From Pogostemon cablin (Eukaryota > Streptophyta > Magnoliopsida > Lamiales > Lamiaceae): DNA of 64,000 bases. Below the pieces are notes generated by a model. The model ran no database searches, was not told the DNA's origin, and saw only the letters and a program-made list of their open reading frames with translations. The translations under genes and the position numbers were made by a program. Within the stretch, counting starts at the first letter, position 1, and every line of letters begins with the position of its first letter. Of this stretch, positions 12,582 through 25,720 are shown one piece after another. The DNA lies in the NCBI GenBank assembly GCA_023678885.1, contig CM043001.1, forward strand, positions 10,142,092-10,206,091. Reading direction: 5' to 3'.

Positions 12582-13081
12582 NNNNNNNNNNNNNNNNNNN
12601 NNNNNNNNNNNNNNNNNNNNNNNNNNNNNNNNNNNNNNNNNNNNNNNNNNNNNNNNNNNNNNNNNNNNNNNNNNNNNNNNNNNNNNNNNNNNNNNNNNNN
12701 NNNNNNNNNNNNNNNNNNNNNNNNNNNNNNNNNNNNNNNNNNNNNNNNNNNNNNNNNNNNNNNNNNNNNNNNNNNNNNNNNNNNNNNNNNNNNNNNNNNN
12801 NNNNNNNNNNNNNNNNNNNNNNNNNNNNNNNNNNNNNNNNNNNNNNNNNNNNNNNNNNNNNNNNNNNNNNNNNNNNNNNNNNNNNNNNNNNNNNNNNNNN
12901 NNNNNNNNNNNNNNNNNNNNNNNNNNNNNNNNNNNNNNNNNNNNNNNNNNNNNNNNNNNNNNNNNNNNNNNNNNNNNNNNNNNNNNNNNNNNNNNNNNNN
13001 NNNNNNNNNNNNNNNNNNNNNNNNNNNNNNNNNNNNNNNNNNNNNNNNNNNNNNNNNNNNNNNNNNNNNNNNNNNNNNNNN
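12582..13081. other. Assembly gap, exactly 500 N
   Basis: A round 500-N run, which is commonly a placeholder of unknown true length. Element F enters it and array block 2 leaves it, so it hides at least the rest of F and an array junction. Confidence 0.97.
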
Positions 13082-13606
13082 AAAATATGCATCATAATGA
13101 AGAAAATGAGCATCATGATGAAGAAAATGAGCATCACGATCAAGAAAATGAGCATCATAATGAAGAAAATATGCATCATGATGAAGAAAATGAGCATCAT
13201 GATGAAGAAAATATGCATCAGGATGAAGAAAATATGAATACTGATGAAGAAAATTAGCATCATGATGATGTAAATATGCATTATGATGATGAAAATATTC
13301 ATCATGATGAAGAAAATGAGCATCATGATGAAGGAAATGAGCATCATGATGAAGGAAACGTGCATAATGATGAAGAAAATAAGCATCATGATGAAGAAAA
13401 TGAGCATTATGATGAAGGAAATGAGCATCATGATGAAGAAATTGTGAACCATGATGAAGAAAATAAGCATCATGATGAAGAAAAAATGTATCATGATGAA
13501 TAAAATGATAATCATGATGAAGTAAATGTGCATCATGATGAAGAAAATGAGCATCATAATGAAGAAAATATGCATCATGATGAAGAAAATGAGCATCACG
13601 ATCAAG

Positions 13607-16600
13607 AAAAATAAACATCATGATGAATAAAATATGCATCATGATGAAGAAAATCAGCATCATGATGAATAAAATATGCATCATAACGAATAAAATATGT
13701 ATCATGATGAAGAAAATGAGCATCATGATGAAGAAAATGAGCATCATAATGATGAAAATATGCATCATGATGGAGGAAGTGAGCATCATGATGAAGGAAA
13801 TGAGCATCATGATGAAGAAAATATGCATCATCATGAAGAAAATATGCATCATGATGAAAAAAACGAACATCATGATGAAGAAAATGAGCATCATGATGAA
13901 GAAAATGAGCATCATGATGAAGAAAATGAGCATCACAATGAAGAAAATGAGCATCACAATGAAGAAAATGAGCATTACGATGAAAAAAATATGCATCATA
14001 ATGAAGAAAATATGCATCACGATGAAGAAAATTTGCATCATGATGAAAAAATTTGTATATTGCTGAAGGAAATGAGCATCATGATGAAGAAAAAGAGCAT
14101 CATGATGAAGGAAATGAGCATCATGATGAACGAAATAAGCATCATGATTAAAAAAATAAGCATCACGATAAAGAAAATATGCATCACGATGAAAAAAATA
14201 TTCATCATGACGGAGAAAATATTCATCATGATGAAGAAAATGAGCACCACGATGAGGTAAATGAGCATCATGACGAAGAAAATGAGCTTCATGATGAAGA
14301 AAATATGCATCAAGATGAAGAAAGTATGCATCACGATGAATAAAATGAGCATCATGATGAAGAAAATATGCAACATGATTAAGAAAATGAGCATCTCGAT
14401 AAAGAAAATGAGCATCATGATGAAGAAAATATGCATCATGATGAAGAAAATGAGCATCATTTAGAAGAAAATGAGCATCATGATGAAAAAAATATGCATC
14501 ATAATGAAGAAAATGATCATCATGATGAAAAAAATATGCATCATGATGAAGAAAATAAGCATCATGAAGAATAAAATATGAATCATGATGAAGAAAATGA
14601 GTATCATGATGAAGAAAATGAGCATCATGATGATGAAAATATGCATCATGATGAAGAAAATGAGCATCACGATGAAGGAAATGAGCATCATGACGAAGAA
14701 AATGAGCATCATGATGAAGATAATATACATCATCATGAAAAAAAATTTCATCATGATGAAGAAAATGAACATTATAATGAAGAAAATGAGCATCATGATG
14801 AAGAAAATATGCATCATGATAAAGAAAATGAGCATCATGTTGAAGAAAATATGCAACAAGATGAAGAAAATGAGCATCATGATGAAGAAAATATGCATCA
14901 TGAAGAAGAAAATGAACATCATGATGAAGAAATGAGCATTATGAAGAATAAAATGTGAATCATGATGAAGAAAATGAGTATCATGATAATGAAAATGAGC
15001 ATCATGAGGAAGAAAATATCAATCATGATGAAGAAAATGAACATCATGAAGAAGGAAATGAGCATCGTGAGGAAGAAAATGTGCATCATGATGAAGAAAA
15101 TATGCATCATGATGAAGAAAAAGAGCATCATGATGAAGAAAACGAACATCATGATAAAGGAAATGAGCATCATGATGAACGAAATGAGCATCATGATTAA
15201 GAAAATAAGCATCATGATGAAGAAAATATGCATCACGATGAAGAAAATGAGAATCATGATGAAGAAAATATTCATCATGATGAAGAAAATGAGCATCATG
15301 ATAAAGTAAATGAGCATCATGACAAAGAAAATATGCATCATGATAAAGAAAGTATGCATCACGATGAAAAAAATCAGAATCATGATGAATAAAATATGCA
15401 TCATGATGAAGAAAATGAGCATCACGATGAAGAAAATGAGCATCATGGTGAAGAAAATATGCATCATTATGAAGAAAATGAGCATCATGAAGAAGAAAAT
15501 GAGCATCATGATGAAGAAAATATGCATCATGATGCAGAAAATGAGCATCATGATGAAGAAAATATGCATCATGATGAAGAAAATATGCATCATGATGAAG
15601 AAAATAAGCATCATGAAGAATAAAATATGAATCATGATGAAGAAAATGAGTATCATGATAATGAAAATGAGCATCATAATGATGAATATATGCATCATGA
15701 TGAAGAAAATGAGCATTATGATGAAGGAAATGAGCATCATGATCAAGGAAATGAGCATCATGATGAATAAAATATACATCATGATGAAGAAAATGAGCAT
15801 CATCTTGAAGAAAAAATATGCATCACGATGAAGAAAATGATCATCATGATGAAGTAAGTGAGCATCATGATGAAAAAATGAGAATCATGATGAAGAATAT
15901 ATGCATCATGATGAAGAAAATGATCATCATGATGAAGAATATATGCATCATGATGAAGAAAATGAGTATCACGATTAAGAGAATAAGCATCACGATGAAG
16001 ATAATATGCATCACGACGAAGAAAATGGGTATCATGATGAAGAAAATTAGCATCATGATGAAGAGAATGAGCATCACGGTCAAGAAAATGAGCATCATGA
16101 TGAAGAAAATATGCATCATAATGAAGAAAATGAGCATCATGATGAAGAAAATGAGCATCACGATCAAGAAAATGAGCATCATAATGAAGAAAATATGCAT
16201 CATGATGAAGAAAATGAGCATCATGATGAAGAAAATATGAATACTGATGAAGAAAATTAGCATCATGATGATGTAAATATGCATTATGATGATGAAAATA
16301 TTCATCATGATGAAGAAAATGAGCATCATGATGAAGGAAATGAGCATCATGATGAAGGAAACGTTCATAATGATGAAGAAAATAAGCATCATGATGAAGA
16401 AAATGAGCATTATGATGAAGGAAATGAGCATCATGATGAAGAAATTGTGAACCATGATGAAGAAAATAAGCATCATGATGAAGAAAAAATGTATCATGAT
16501 GAATAAAATGATAATCATGATGAAGTAAATGTGCATCATGATGAAGAAAATGAGCATCATAATGAAGAAAATATGCATCATGATGAAGAAAGTATGCATC

Positions 16601-18742
16601 GCGATGAAGGAAATTAGCATCATTATGAAGAAAATATGCATTATGATGAAGAAAATGAGCATCACGATCAAGAAAAATAAGCATCATGATGAATAAAATA
16701 TGCATCATGATGAAGAAAATCAGCATCATGATGAATAAAATATGCATCATAACGAATAAAATATGTATCATGATGAAGAAAATGAGCATCATGATGAAGA
16801 AAATGAGCATCATAATGATGAAAATATGCATCATGATGGAGGAAGTGAGCATCATGATGAAGGAAATGAGCATCATGATGAAGAAAATATGCATCATCAT
16901 GAAGAAAATATGCATCATGATGAAGAAAACGAACATCATGATGAAGAAAATGAGCATCATGATGAAGAAAATGAGCATCATGATGAAGAAAATGAGCATC
17001 ACAATGAAGAAAATGAGCATCACAATGAAGAAAATGAGCATTACGATGAAAAAAATATGCATCATAATGAAGAAAATATGCATCACGATGAAGAAAATTT
17101 GCATCATGATGAGAAAATTTGTATATTGCTGAAGGAAATGAGCATCATGATGAAGAAAAAGAGCATCATGATGAAGGAAATGAGCATCATGATGAACGAA
17201 ATGAGCATCATGATTAAAAAAATAAGCATCACGATAAAGAAAATATGCATCACGATGAAAAAAATATTCATCATGACGGAGAAAATATTCATCATGATGA
17301 AGAAAATGAGCACCACGATGAGGTAAATGAGCATCATGACGAAGAAAATGAGCTTCATGATGAAGAAAATATGCATCATGATGAAGAAAGTATGCATCAC
17401 GATGAATAAAATGAGCATCATGATGAAGAAAATATGCAACATGATTAAGAAAATGAGCATCTCGATAAAGAAAATGAGCATCATGATGAAGAAAATATGC
17501 ATCATGATGAAGAAAATGAGCATCATGAAGAAGAAAATGAGCATCATGATGAAAAAAATATGCATCATAATGAAGAAAATGATCATCATGATGAAAAAAA
17601 TATGCATCATGATGAAGAAAATAAGCATCATGAAGAATAAAATATGAATCATGATGAAGAAAATGAGTATCATGATGAAGAAAATGAGCATTATGATGAT
17701 GAAAATATGCATCATGATGAAGAAAATGAGCATCACGATGAAGGAAATGAGCATCATGACGAAGAAAATGAGCATCATGATGAAGATAATGTACATCATC
17801 ATGAAAAAAAATTTCATCATGATGAAGAAAATGAACATTATAATGAAGAAAATGAGCATCATGACGAAGAAAATATGCATCATGATAAAGAAAATGAGCA
17901 TCATGTTGAAGAAAATATGCAACAAGATGAAGAAAATGAGCATCATGATGAAGAAAATATGCATCATGAAGAAGAAAATGAACATCATGATGAAGAAATG
18001 AGCATCATGAAGAATAAAATGTGAATCATGATGAAGAAAATGAGTATCATGATAAAGAAAATGAGCATCATGAGGAATAAAATATCAATCATGATGAAGA
18101 AAATGAACATCATGAAGAAGGAAATGAGCATCGTGATGAAGAAAATGTGCATCATGATGAAGAAAATATGCATCATGATGAAGAAAATGAGCATCATGAT
18201 GAAGAAAACGAACATCATGATAAAGGAAATGAGCATCATGATGAACGAAATGAGCATCATGATTAAGAAAATAAGCATCATGATGAAGAAAATATGCATC
18301 ACGATGAAGAAAATGAGAATCATGATGAAGAAAATATTCATCATGATGAAGAAAATGAGCATCATGATAAAGTAAATGAGCATCATGACAAATAAAATAT
18401 GCATCATGATAAAGAAAGTATGCATCACGATGAAAAAAATCAGAATCATGATGAATAAAATATGCATCATGATGAAGAAAATGAGCATCACGATGAAGAA
18501 AATGAGCATCATGATGAAGAAAATATGCATCATTATGAAGAAAATGAGCATCATGTAGAAGAAAATGAGCATCATGATGAAGAAAATATGCATCATGATG
18601 CAGAAAATGAGCATCATGATGAAGAAAATATGCATCATGATGAAGAAAATATGCATCATGATGAAGAAAATAAGCATCATGAAAAATAAAATATGAATCA
18701 TGATGAAGAAAATGAGTATCATGATAATGAAAATGAGCATCA
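13607..18742 (+). repeat. Older higher-order repeats of block 2
   Basis: Segments about 3,066 bp apart correspond unit by unit with scattered differences. For example 13620-14066 matches 16686-17132, 14578-14958 matches 17644-18024 and 15396-15623 matches 18462-18689. The boundaries given are approximate, because every unit resembles its neighbours. Confidence 0.8.
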
Positions 18743-21700
18743 TAATGATGAATATATGCATCATGATGAAGAAAATGAGCATTATGATGAAGGAAATGAG
18801 CATCATGATCAAGGAAATGAGCATCATGATGAATAAAATATACATCATGATGAAGAAAATGAGCATCATCTTGAAGAAAAAATATGCATCACGATGAAGA
18901 AAATGATCATCATGATGAAGTAAGTGAGCATCATGATGAAAAAATGAGAATCATGATGAAGAATATATGCATCATGATGAAGAAAATGATCATCATGATG
19001 AAGAATATATTCATCATGATGAAGAAAATGAGTATCACGATTAAGAGAATAAGCATCACGATGAAGATAATATGCATCACGACGAAGAAAATGGGTATCA
19101 TGATGAAGAAAATTAGCATCATGATGAAGAGAATGAGCATCACGGTCAAGAAAATGAGCATCATGATGAAGAAAATATGCATCATAATGAAGAAAATGAG
19201 CATCATGATGAAGAAAATGAGCATCACGATCAAGAAAATGAGCATCATAATGAAGAAAATATGCATCATGATGAAGAAAATGAGCATCATGATGAAGAAA
19301 ATATGCATCATGATGAGGAAAATATGAATACTGATGAAGAAAATTAGCATCATGATGATGTAAATATGCATTATGATGATGAAAATATTCATCATGATGA
19401 AGAAAATGAGCATCATGATGAAGGAAATGAGCATCATGATGAAGGAAACGTGCATAATGATGAAGAAAATAAGCATCATGATGAAGAAAATGAGCATTAT
19501 GATGAAGGAAATGAGCATCATGATGAAGAAATTGTGAACCATGATGAAGAAAATAAGCATCATGATGAAGAAAAAATGTATCATGATGAATAAAATGATA
19601 ATCATGATGAAGTAAATGTGCATCATGATGAAGAAAATGAGCATCATAATGAAGAAAATATGCATCATGATGAAGAAAGTATGCATCGCGATGAAGGAAA
19701 TTAGCATCATGATGAAGAAAATATGCATCATGATGAAGAAAATGAGCATCACGATCAAGAAAAATATGCATCATAACGAATAAAATATGTATCATGATGA
19801 AGAAAATGAGCATCATGATGAAGAAAATGAGCATCATAATGATGAAAATATGCATCATGATGGAGGAAGTGAGCATCATGATGAAGGAAATGAGCATCAT
19901 GATGAAGAAAATATGCATCATCATGAAGAAAATATGCATCATGATGAAGAAAACGAACATCATGATGAAGAAAATGAGCATCATGATGAAGAAAATGAGC
20001 ATCATGATGAAGAAAATGAGCATCACAATGAAGAAAATGAGCATCACAATGAAGAAAATGAGCATTACGATGAAAAAAATATGCATCATATTGAAGAAAA
20101 TATGCATCACGATGAAGAAAATTTGCATCATGATGAGAAAATTTGTATATTGCTGAAGGAAATGAGCATCATGATGAAGAAAAAGAGCATCATGATGAAG
20201 GAAATGAGCATCATGATGAACGAAATGAGCATCATGATTAAAAAAATAAGCATCACGATAAAGAAAATATGCATCACGATGAAAAAAATTTTCATCATGA
20301 CGGAGAAAATATTCATCATGATGAAGAAAATGAGCACCACGATGAGGTAAATGAGCATCATGACGAAGAAAATGAGCTTCATGATGAAGAAAATATGCAT
20401 CATGATGAAGAAAGTATGCATCACGATGAATAAAATGAGCATCATGATGAAGAAAATATGCAACATGATTAAGAAAATGAGCATCTCGATAAAGAAAATG
20501 AGCATCATGATGAAGAAAATATGCATCATGATGAAGAAAATGAGCATCATGAAGAAGAAAATGAGCATCATGATGAAAAAAATATGCATCATAATGAAGA
20601 AAATGATCATCATGATGAAAAAATATGCATCATGATGAAGAAAATAAGCATCATGAAGAATAAAATATGAATCATGATGGAGAAAATGAGTATCATGATG
20701 AAGAAAATGAGCATCATGATGATGAAAATATGCATCATGATGAAGAAAATGAGCATCACGATGAAGGAAATGAGCTTCATGACGAAGAAAATGAGCATCA
20801 TGATGAAGATAATATACATCATCATGAAAAAAAATTTCATCATGATGAAGAAAATGAACATTATAATGAAGAAAATGAGCATCATGATGAAGAAAATATG
20901 CATCATGATAAAGAAAATGAGCATCATGTTGAAGAAAATATGCAACATGATGAAGAAAATGAGCATCATGATGAAGAAAATATGCATCATGAAGAAGAAA
21001 ATGATCATCATGATGAAGAATATATGCATCATGATGAAGAAAATGAGTATCACTATTAAGAAAATAAGCATCACGATGAAGAAAATATGCATCACGACGA
21101 AGAAAATGAGTATCATGATGAAGAAAATTGGCATCATGATGAAGAAAATGAGCATCACGGTCAAGAAAATGAGCATCATGATGAAGAAAATATGCATCAC
21201 AATGAAGAAAATGAGCATCATGATGAAGAAAATGAGCATCACGATCAAGAAAATGAGCATCATGATGAAGAAAATAAGCATCATGATGAAGAAAATGTGC
21301 ATCATGGTGAAGAAAATGAGCATCATAATGAAGAAAATGCGCATCATAATGAAGAAAATATGCATCATGATGAAGAAAATAAGCATCATGATGAAGAAAA
21401 TATGAATACTGATGAAGAAAATTAGCATTATGATGATGTAAATATGCATTATGATGATGAAAATATGGACCATGATGAAGAAAATGAGCATCATGATGAA
21501 GGAAATAAGCATCATGATGAAGGAAACGTGCATAATGATGAAGAAAATGAGCATCATGATGAAGAAAATATGCATCATGATGAAGAAAAGGAGCATCATG
21601 ATGAAGAAAATAATCATCATGATGAAGGAAATGAGCATCATGATGAAGAAAATGTGAATCATGATGAAGAAAATATGCAACATGATGAAGAAAATATGCA

Positions 21701-21892
21701 TCACAATGAAGAAAATGAGCATCATGTTGAAGAAAATATGCAACATGATGAAGAAAATGAGCATCATGATGAAGAAAATATGCATCATGAAGAAGAAAAT
21801 GAGCATCATGATGAAGAAAATGAGAATCATGAAGAATAAAATGTGAATCATGATAAAGAAAATGAGTATCATGATAAAGAAAATGAGCATCA
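18743..21892 (+). repeat. 3,150-bp higher-order repeat, copy 1
   Basis: Exactly 150 units. Every long reading frame here recurs 3,150 bp downstream with the same sequence (18866-20131 and 22016-23281; 19787-20350 and 22937-23500; 20674-21405 and 23824-24555). Start and end are estimated to within a few units from where identity begins and stops. Confidence 0.85.
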
Positions 21893-24800
21893 TAATGATG
21901 AATATATGCATCATGATGAAGAAAATGAGCATTATGATGAAGGAAATGAGCATCATGATCAAGGAAATGAGCATCATGATGAATAAAATATACATCATGA
22001 TGAAGAAAATGAGCATCATCTTGAAGAAAAAATATGCATCACGATGAAGAAAATGATCATCATGATGAAGTAAGTGAGCATCATGATGAAAAAATGAGAA
22101 TCATGATGAAGAATATATGCATCATGATGAAGAAAATGATCATCATGATGAAGAATATATTCATCATGATGAAGAAAATGAGTATCACGATTAAGAGAAT
22201 AAGCATCACGATGAAGATAATATGCATCACGACGAAGAAAATGGGTATCATGATGAAGAAAATTAGCATCATGATGAAGAGAATGAGCATCACGGTCAAG
22301 AAAATGAGCATCATGATGAAGAAAATATGCATCATAATGAAGAAAATGAGCATCATGATGAAGAAAATGAGCATCACGATCAAGAAAATGAGCATCATAA
22401 TGAAGAAAATATGCATCATGATGAAGAAAATGAGCATCATGATGAAGAAAATATGCATCATGATGAGGAAAATATGAATACTGATGAAGAAAATTAGCAT
22501 CATGATGATGTAAATATGCATTATGATGATGAAAATATTCATCATGATGAAGAAAATGAGCATCATGATGAAGGAAATGAGCATCATGATGAAGGAAACG
22601 TGCATAATGATGAAGAAAATAAGCATCATGATGAAGAAAATGAGCATTATGATGAAGGAAATGAGCATCATGATGAAGAAATTGTGAACCATGATGAAGA
22701 AAATAAGCATCATGATGAAGAAAAAATGTATCATGATGAATAAAATGATAATCATGATGAAGTAAATGTGCATCATGATGAAGAAAATGAGCATCATAAT
22801 GAAGAAAATATGCATCATGATGAAGAAAGTATGCATCGCGATGAAGGAAATTAGCATCATGATGAAGAAAATATGCATCATGATGAAGAAAATGAGCATC
22901 ACGATCAAGAAAAATATGCATCATAACGAATAAAATATGTATCATGATGAAGAAAATGAGCATCATGATGAAGAAAATGAGCATCATAATGATGAAAATA
23001 TGCATCATGATGGAGGAAGTGAGCATCATGATGAAGGAAATGAGCATCATGATGAAGAAAATATGCATCATCATGAAGAAAATATGCATCATGATGAAGA
23101 AAACGAACATCATGATGAAGAAAATGAGCATCATGATGAAGAAAATGAGCATCATGATGAAGAAAATGAGCATCACAATGAAGAAAATGAGCATCACAAT
23201 GAAGAAAATGAGCATTACGATGAAAAAAATATGCATCATATTGAAGAAAATATGCATCACGATGAAGAAAATTTGCATCATGATGAGAAAATTTGTATAT
23301 TGCTGAAGGAAATGAGCATCATGATGAAGAAAAAGAGCATCATGATGAAGGAAATGAGCATCATGATGAACGAAATGAGCATCATGATTAAAAAAATAAG
23401 CATCACGATAAAGAAAATATGCATCACGATGAAAAAAATTTTCATCATGACGGAGAAAATATTCATCATGATGAAGAAAATGAGCACCACGATGAGGTAA
23501 ATGAGCATCATGACGAAGAAAATGAGCTTCATGATGAAGAAAATATGCATCATGATGAAGAAAGTATGCATCACGATGAATAAAATGAGCATCATGATGA
23601 AGAAAATATGCAACATGATTAAGAAAATGAGCATCTCGATAAAGAAAATGAGCATCATGATGAAGAAAATATGCATCATGATGAAGAAAATGAGCATCAT
23701 GAAGAAGAAAATGAGCATCATGATGAAAAAAATATGCATCATAATGAAGAAAATGATCATCATGATGAAAAAATATGCATCATGATGAAGAAAATAAGCA
23801 TCATGAAGAATAAAATATGAATCATGATGGAGAAAATGAGTATCATGATGAAGAAAATGAGCATCATGATGATGAAAATATGCATCATGATGAAGAAAAT
23901 GAGCATCACGATGAAGGAAATGAGCTTCATGACGAAGAAAATGAGCATCATGATGAAGATAATATACATCATCATGAAAAAAAATTTCATCATGATGAAG
24001 AAAATGAACATTATAATGAAGAAAATGAGCATCATGATGAAGAAAATATGCATCATGATAAAGAAAATGAGCATCATGTTGAAGAAAATATGCAACATGA
24101 TGAAGAAAATGAGCATCATGATGAAGAAAATATGCATCATGAAGAAGAAAATGATCATCATGATGAAGAATATATGCATCATGATGAAGAAAATGAGTAT
24201 CACTATTAAGAAAATAAGCATCACGATGAAGAAAATATGCATCACGACGAAGAAAATGAGTATCATGATGAAGAAAATTGGCATCATGATGAAGAAAATG
24301 AGCATCACGGTCAAGAAAATGAGCATCATGATGAAGAAAATATGCATCACAATGAAGAAAATGAGCATCATGATGAAGAAAATGAGCATCACGATCAAGA
24401 AAATGAGCATCATGATGAAGAAAATAAGCATCATGATGAAGAAAATGTGCATCATGGTGAAGAAAATGAGCATCATAATGAAGAAAATGCGCATCATAAT
24501 GAAGAAAATATGCATCATGATGAAGAAAATAAGCATCATGATGAAGAAAATATGAATACTGATGAAGAAAATTAGCATTATGATGATGTAAATATGCATT
24601 ATGATGATGAAAATATGGACCATGATGAAGAAAATGAGCATCATGATGAAGGAAATAAGCATCATGATGAAGGAAACGTGCATAATGATGAAGAAAATGA
24701 GCATCATGATGAAGAAAATATGCATCATGATGAAGAAAAGGAGCATCATGATGAAGAAAATAATCATCATGATGAAGGAAATGAGCATCATGATGAAGAA

Positions 24801-25042
24801 AATGTGAATCATGATGAAGAAAATATGCAACATGATGAAGAAAATATGCATCACAATGAAGAAAATGAGCATCATGTTGAAGAAAATATGCAACATGATG
24901 AAGAAAATGAGCATCATGATGAAGAAAATATGCATCATGAAGAAGAAAATGAGCATCATGATGAAGAAAATGAGAATCATGAAGAATAAAATGTGAATCA
25001 TGATAAAGAAAATGAGTATCATGATAAAGAAAATGAGCATCA
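21893..25042 (+). repeat. 3,150-bp higher-order repeat, copy 2
   Basis: Tandem copy of 18743-21892. I saw no difference between the two in the stretches compared. Identity ends at about 25043, where copy 2 runs into CATTAGGAAG instead of CATAATGATG. This is either a very recent unequal exchange or an assembly duplication. Confidence 0.85.
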
Positions 25043-25708
25043 TTAGGAAGAAAATATGAATCATGATGAAGAAAATGAACATCATGATGAAGGAAATGAG
25101 CATCATGATGAAGAAAATATGCATCATCATGAAGAAAATATGCATCATGATGAAAAAAATGAGCATCATGATGAAGGAAATGAGCATCATGATGAAGAAA
25201 ATGAGAATCATGATTAAGAAAATATGCATCATGATGAAGAAAATGAGCATCACGATGAAGAAAATGAGCATCACGATGAAGAAAATGAGCATCATGATCA
25301 TGAAAATGGGCATCACGATGAAGAAAATATGCATCATGATGAAGAAAATCTGAATCAAGATGAAGAAAATTAGCATCATGATGCAGAAAATTAGCATCAT
25401 CATGATGAAAATATGCATCATGATGAAGAAAATAAGCATCATGATGAAGGAAACGAGCATCATGATGAAGAAAATATGCATCATGATGAAGAAAATTTGC
25501 ATCATGATTAAGAAAATGAGCATCATGATGAAGAAAATGAGCATCATGATGAAGGAAAATAACATCATGGTGAAGAAAATGAACATCATAATGTAGAAAA
25601 TGAGCATCATGATGAACGAAATGAGCATCATGATTAAGAAAATGAGCATCATGATGAAGAAAATATGCATCATGATTAAGAAAATGAGCATCATGATGAA
25701 GAAAATAT

Positions 25709-25720
25709 GAATCATGATTC
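25709..25720. other. Orientation switch of the array
   Basis: The perfect palindrome GAATCATGATTC is centred at 25714/25715. To its left the array reads GAAGAAAATGAGCATCATGATG; to its right it reads as the reverse complement. The arms pair well near the centre (one mismatch in the first 26 bases each side), but further out they carry different variant orders, so this is an inversion or head-to-head join rather than a copied hairpin. Confidence 0.93.

Larger units (their letters stand above)
13082..25714 (+). repeat. 21-bp minisatellite array, block 2
   Basis: About 600 units of the same 21-bp repeat, + orientation. Higher-order periodicity is clear: the marker TTTGTATATTG recurs at 14052, 17118, 20142 and 23292, spacings 3,066, 3,024 and 3,150 bp, which are 146, 144 and 150 units exactly. 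Long open frames (for example an 849-codon minus-strand frame at 23278-25827 that crosses into block 3) are products of the stop-poor heptad and carry no recognisable domain. The block ends at an orientation switch. Confidence 0.97.

Noticed and set aside
12238..13257. Frames that cross the N run (12238-13257, 12553-13605, 12575-14041)
   Set aside because: They depend on undetermined bases and join leader to satellite.
13082..25714. Centromeric satellite
   Set aside because: Possible but not supported. The unit is far shorter than usual plant centromere monomers, no Ty3 CRM-type element is visible, and there is no CENH3 evidence.
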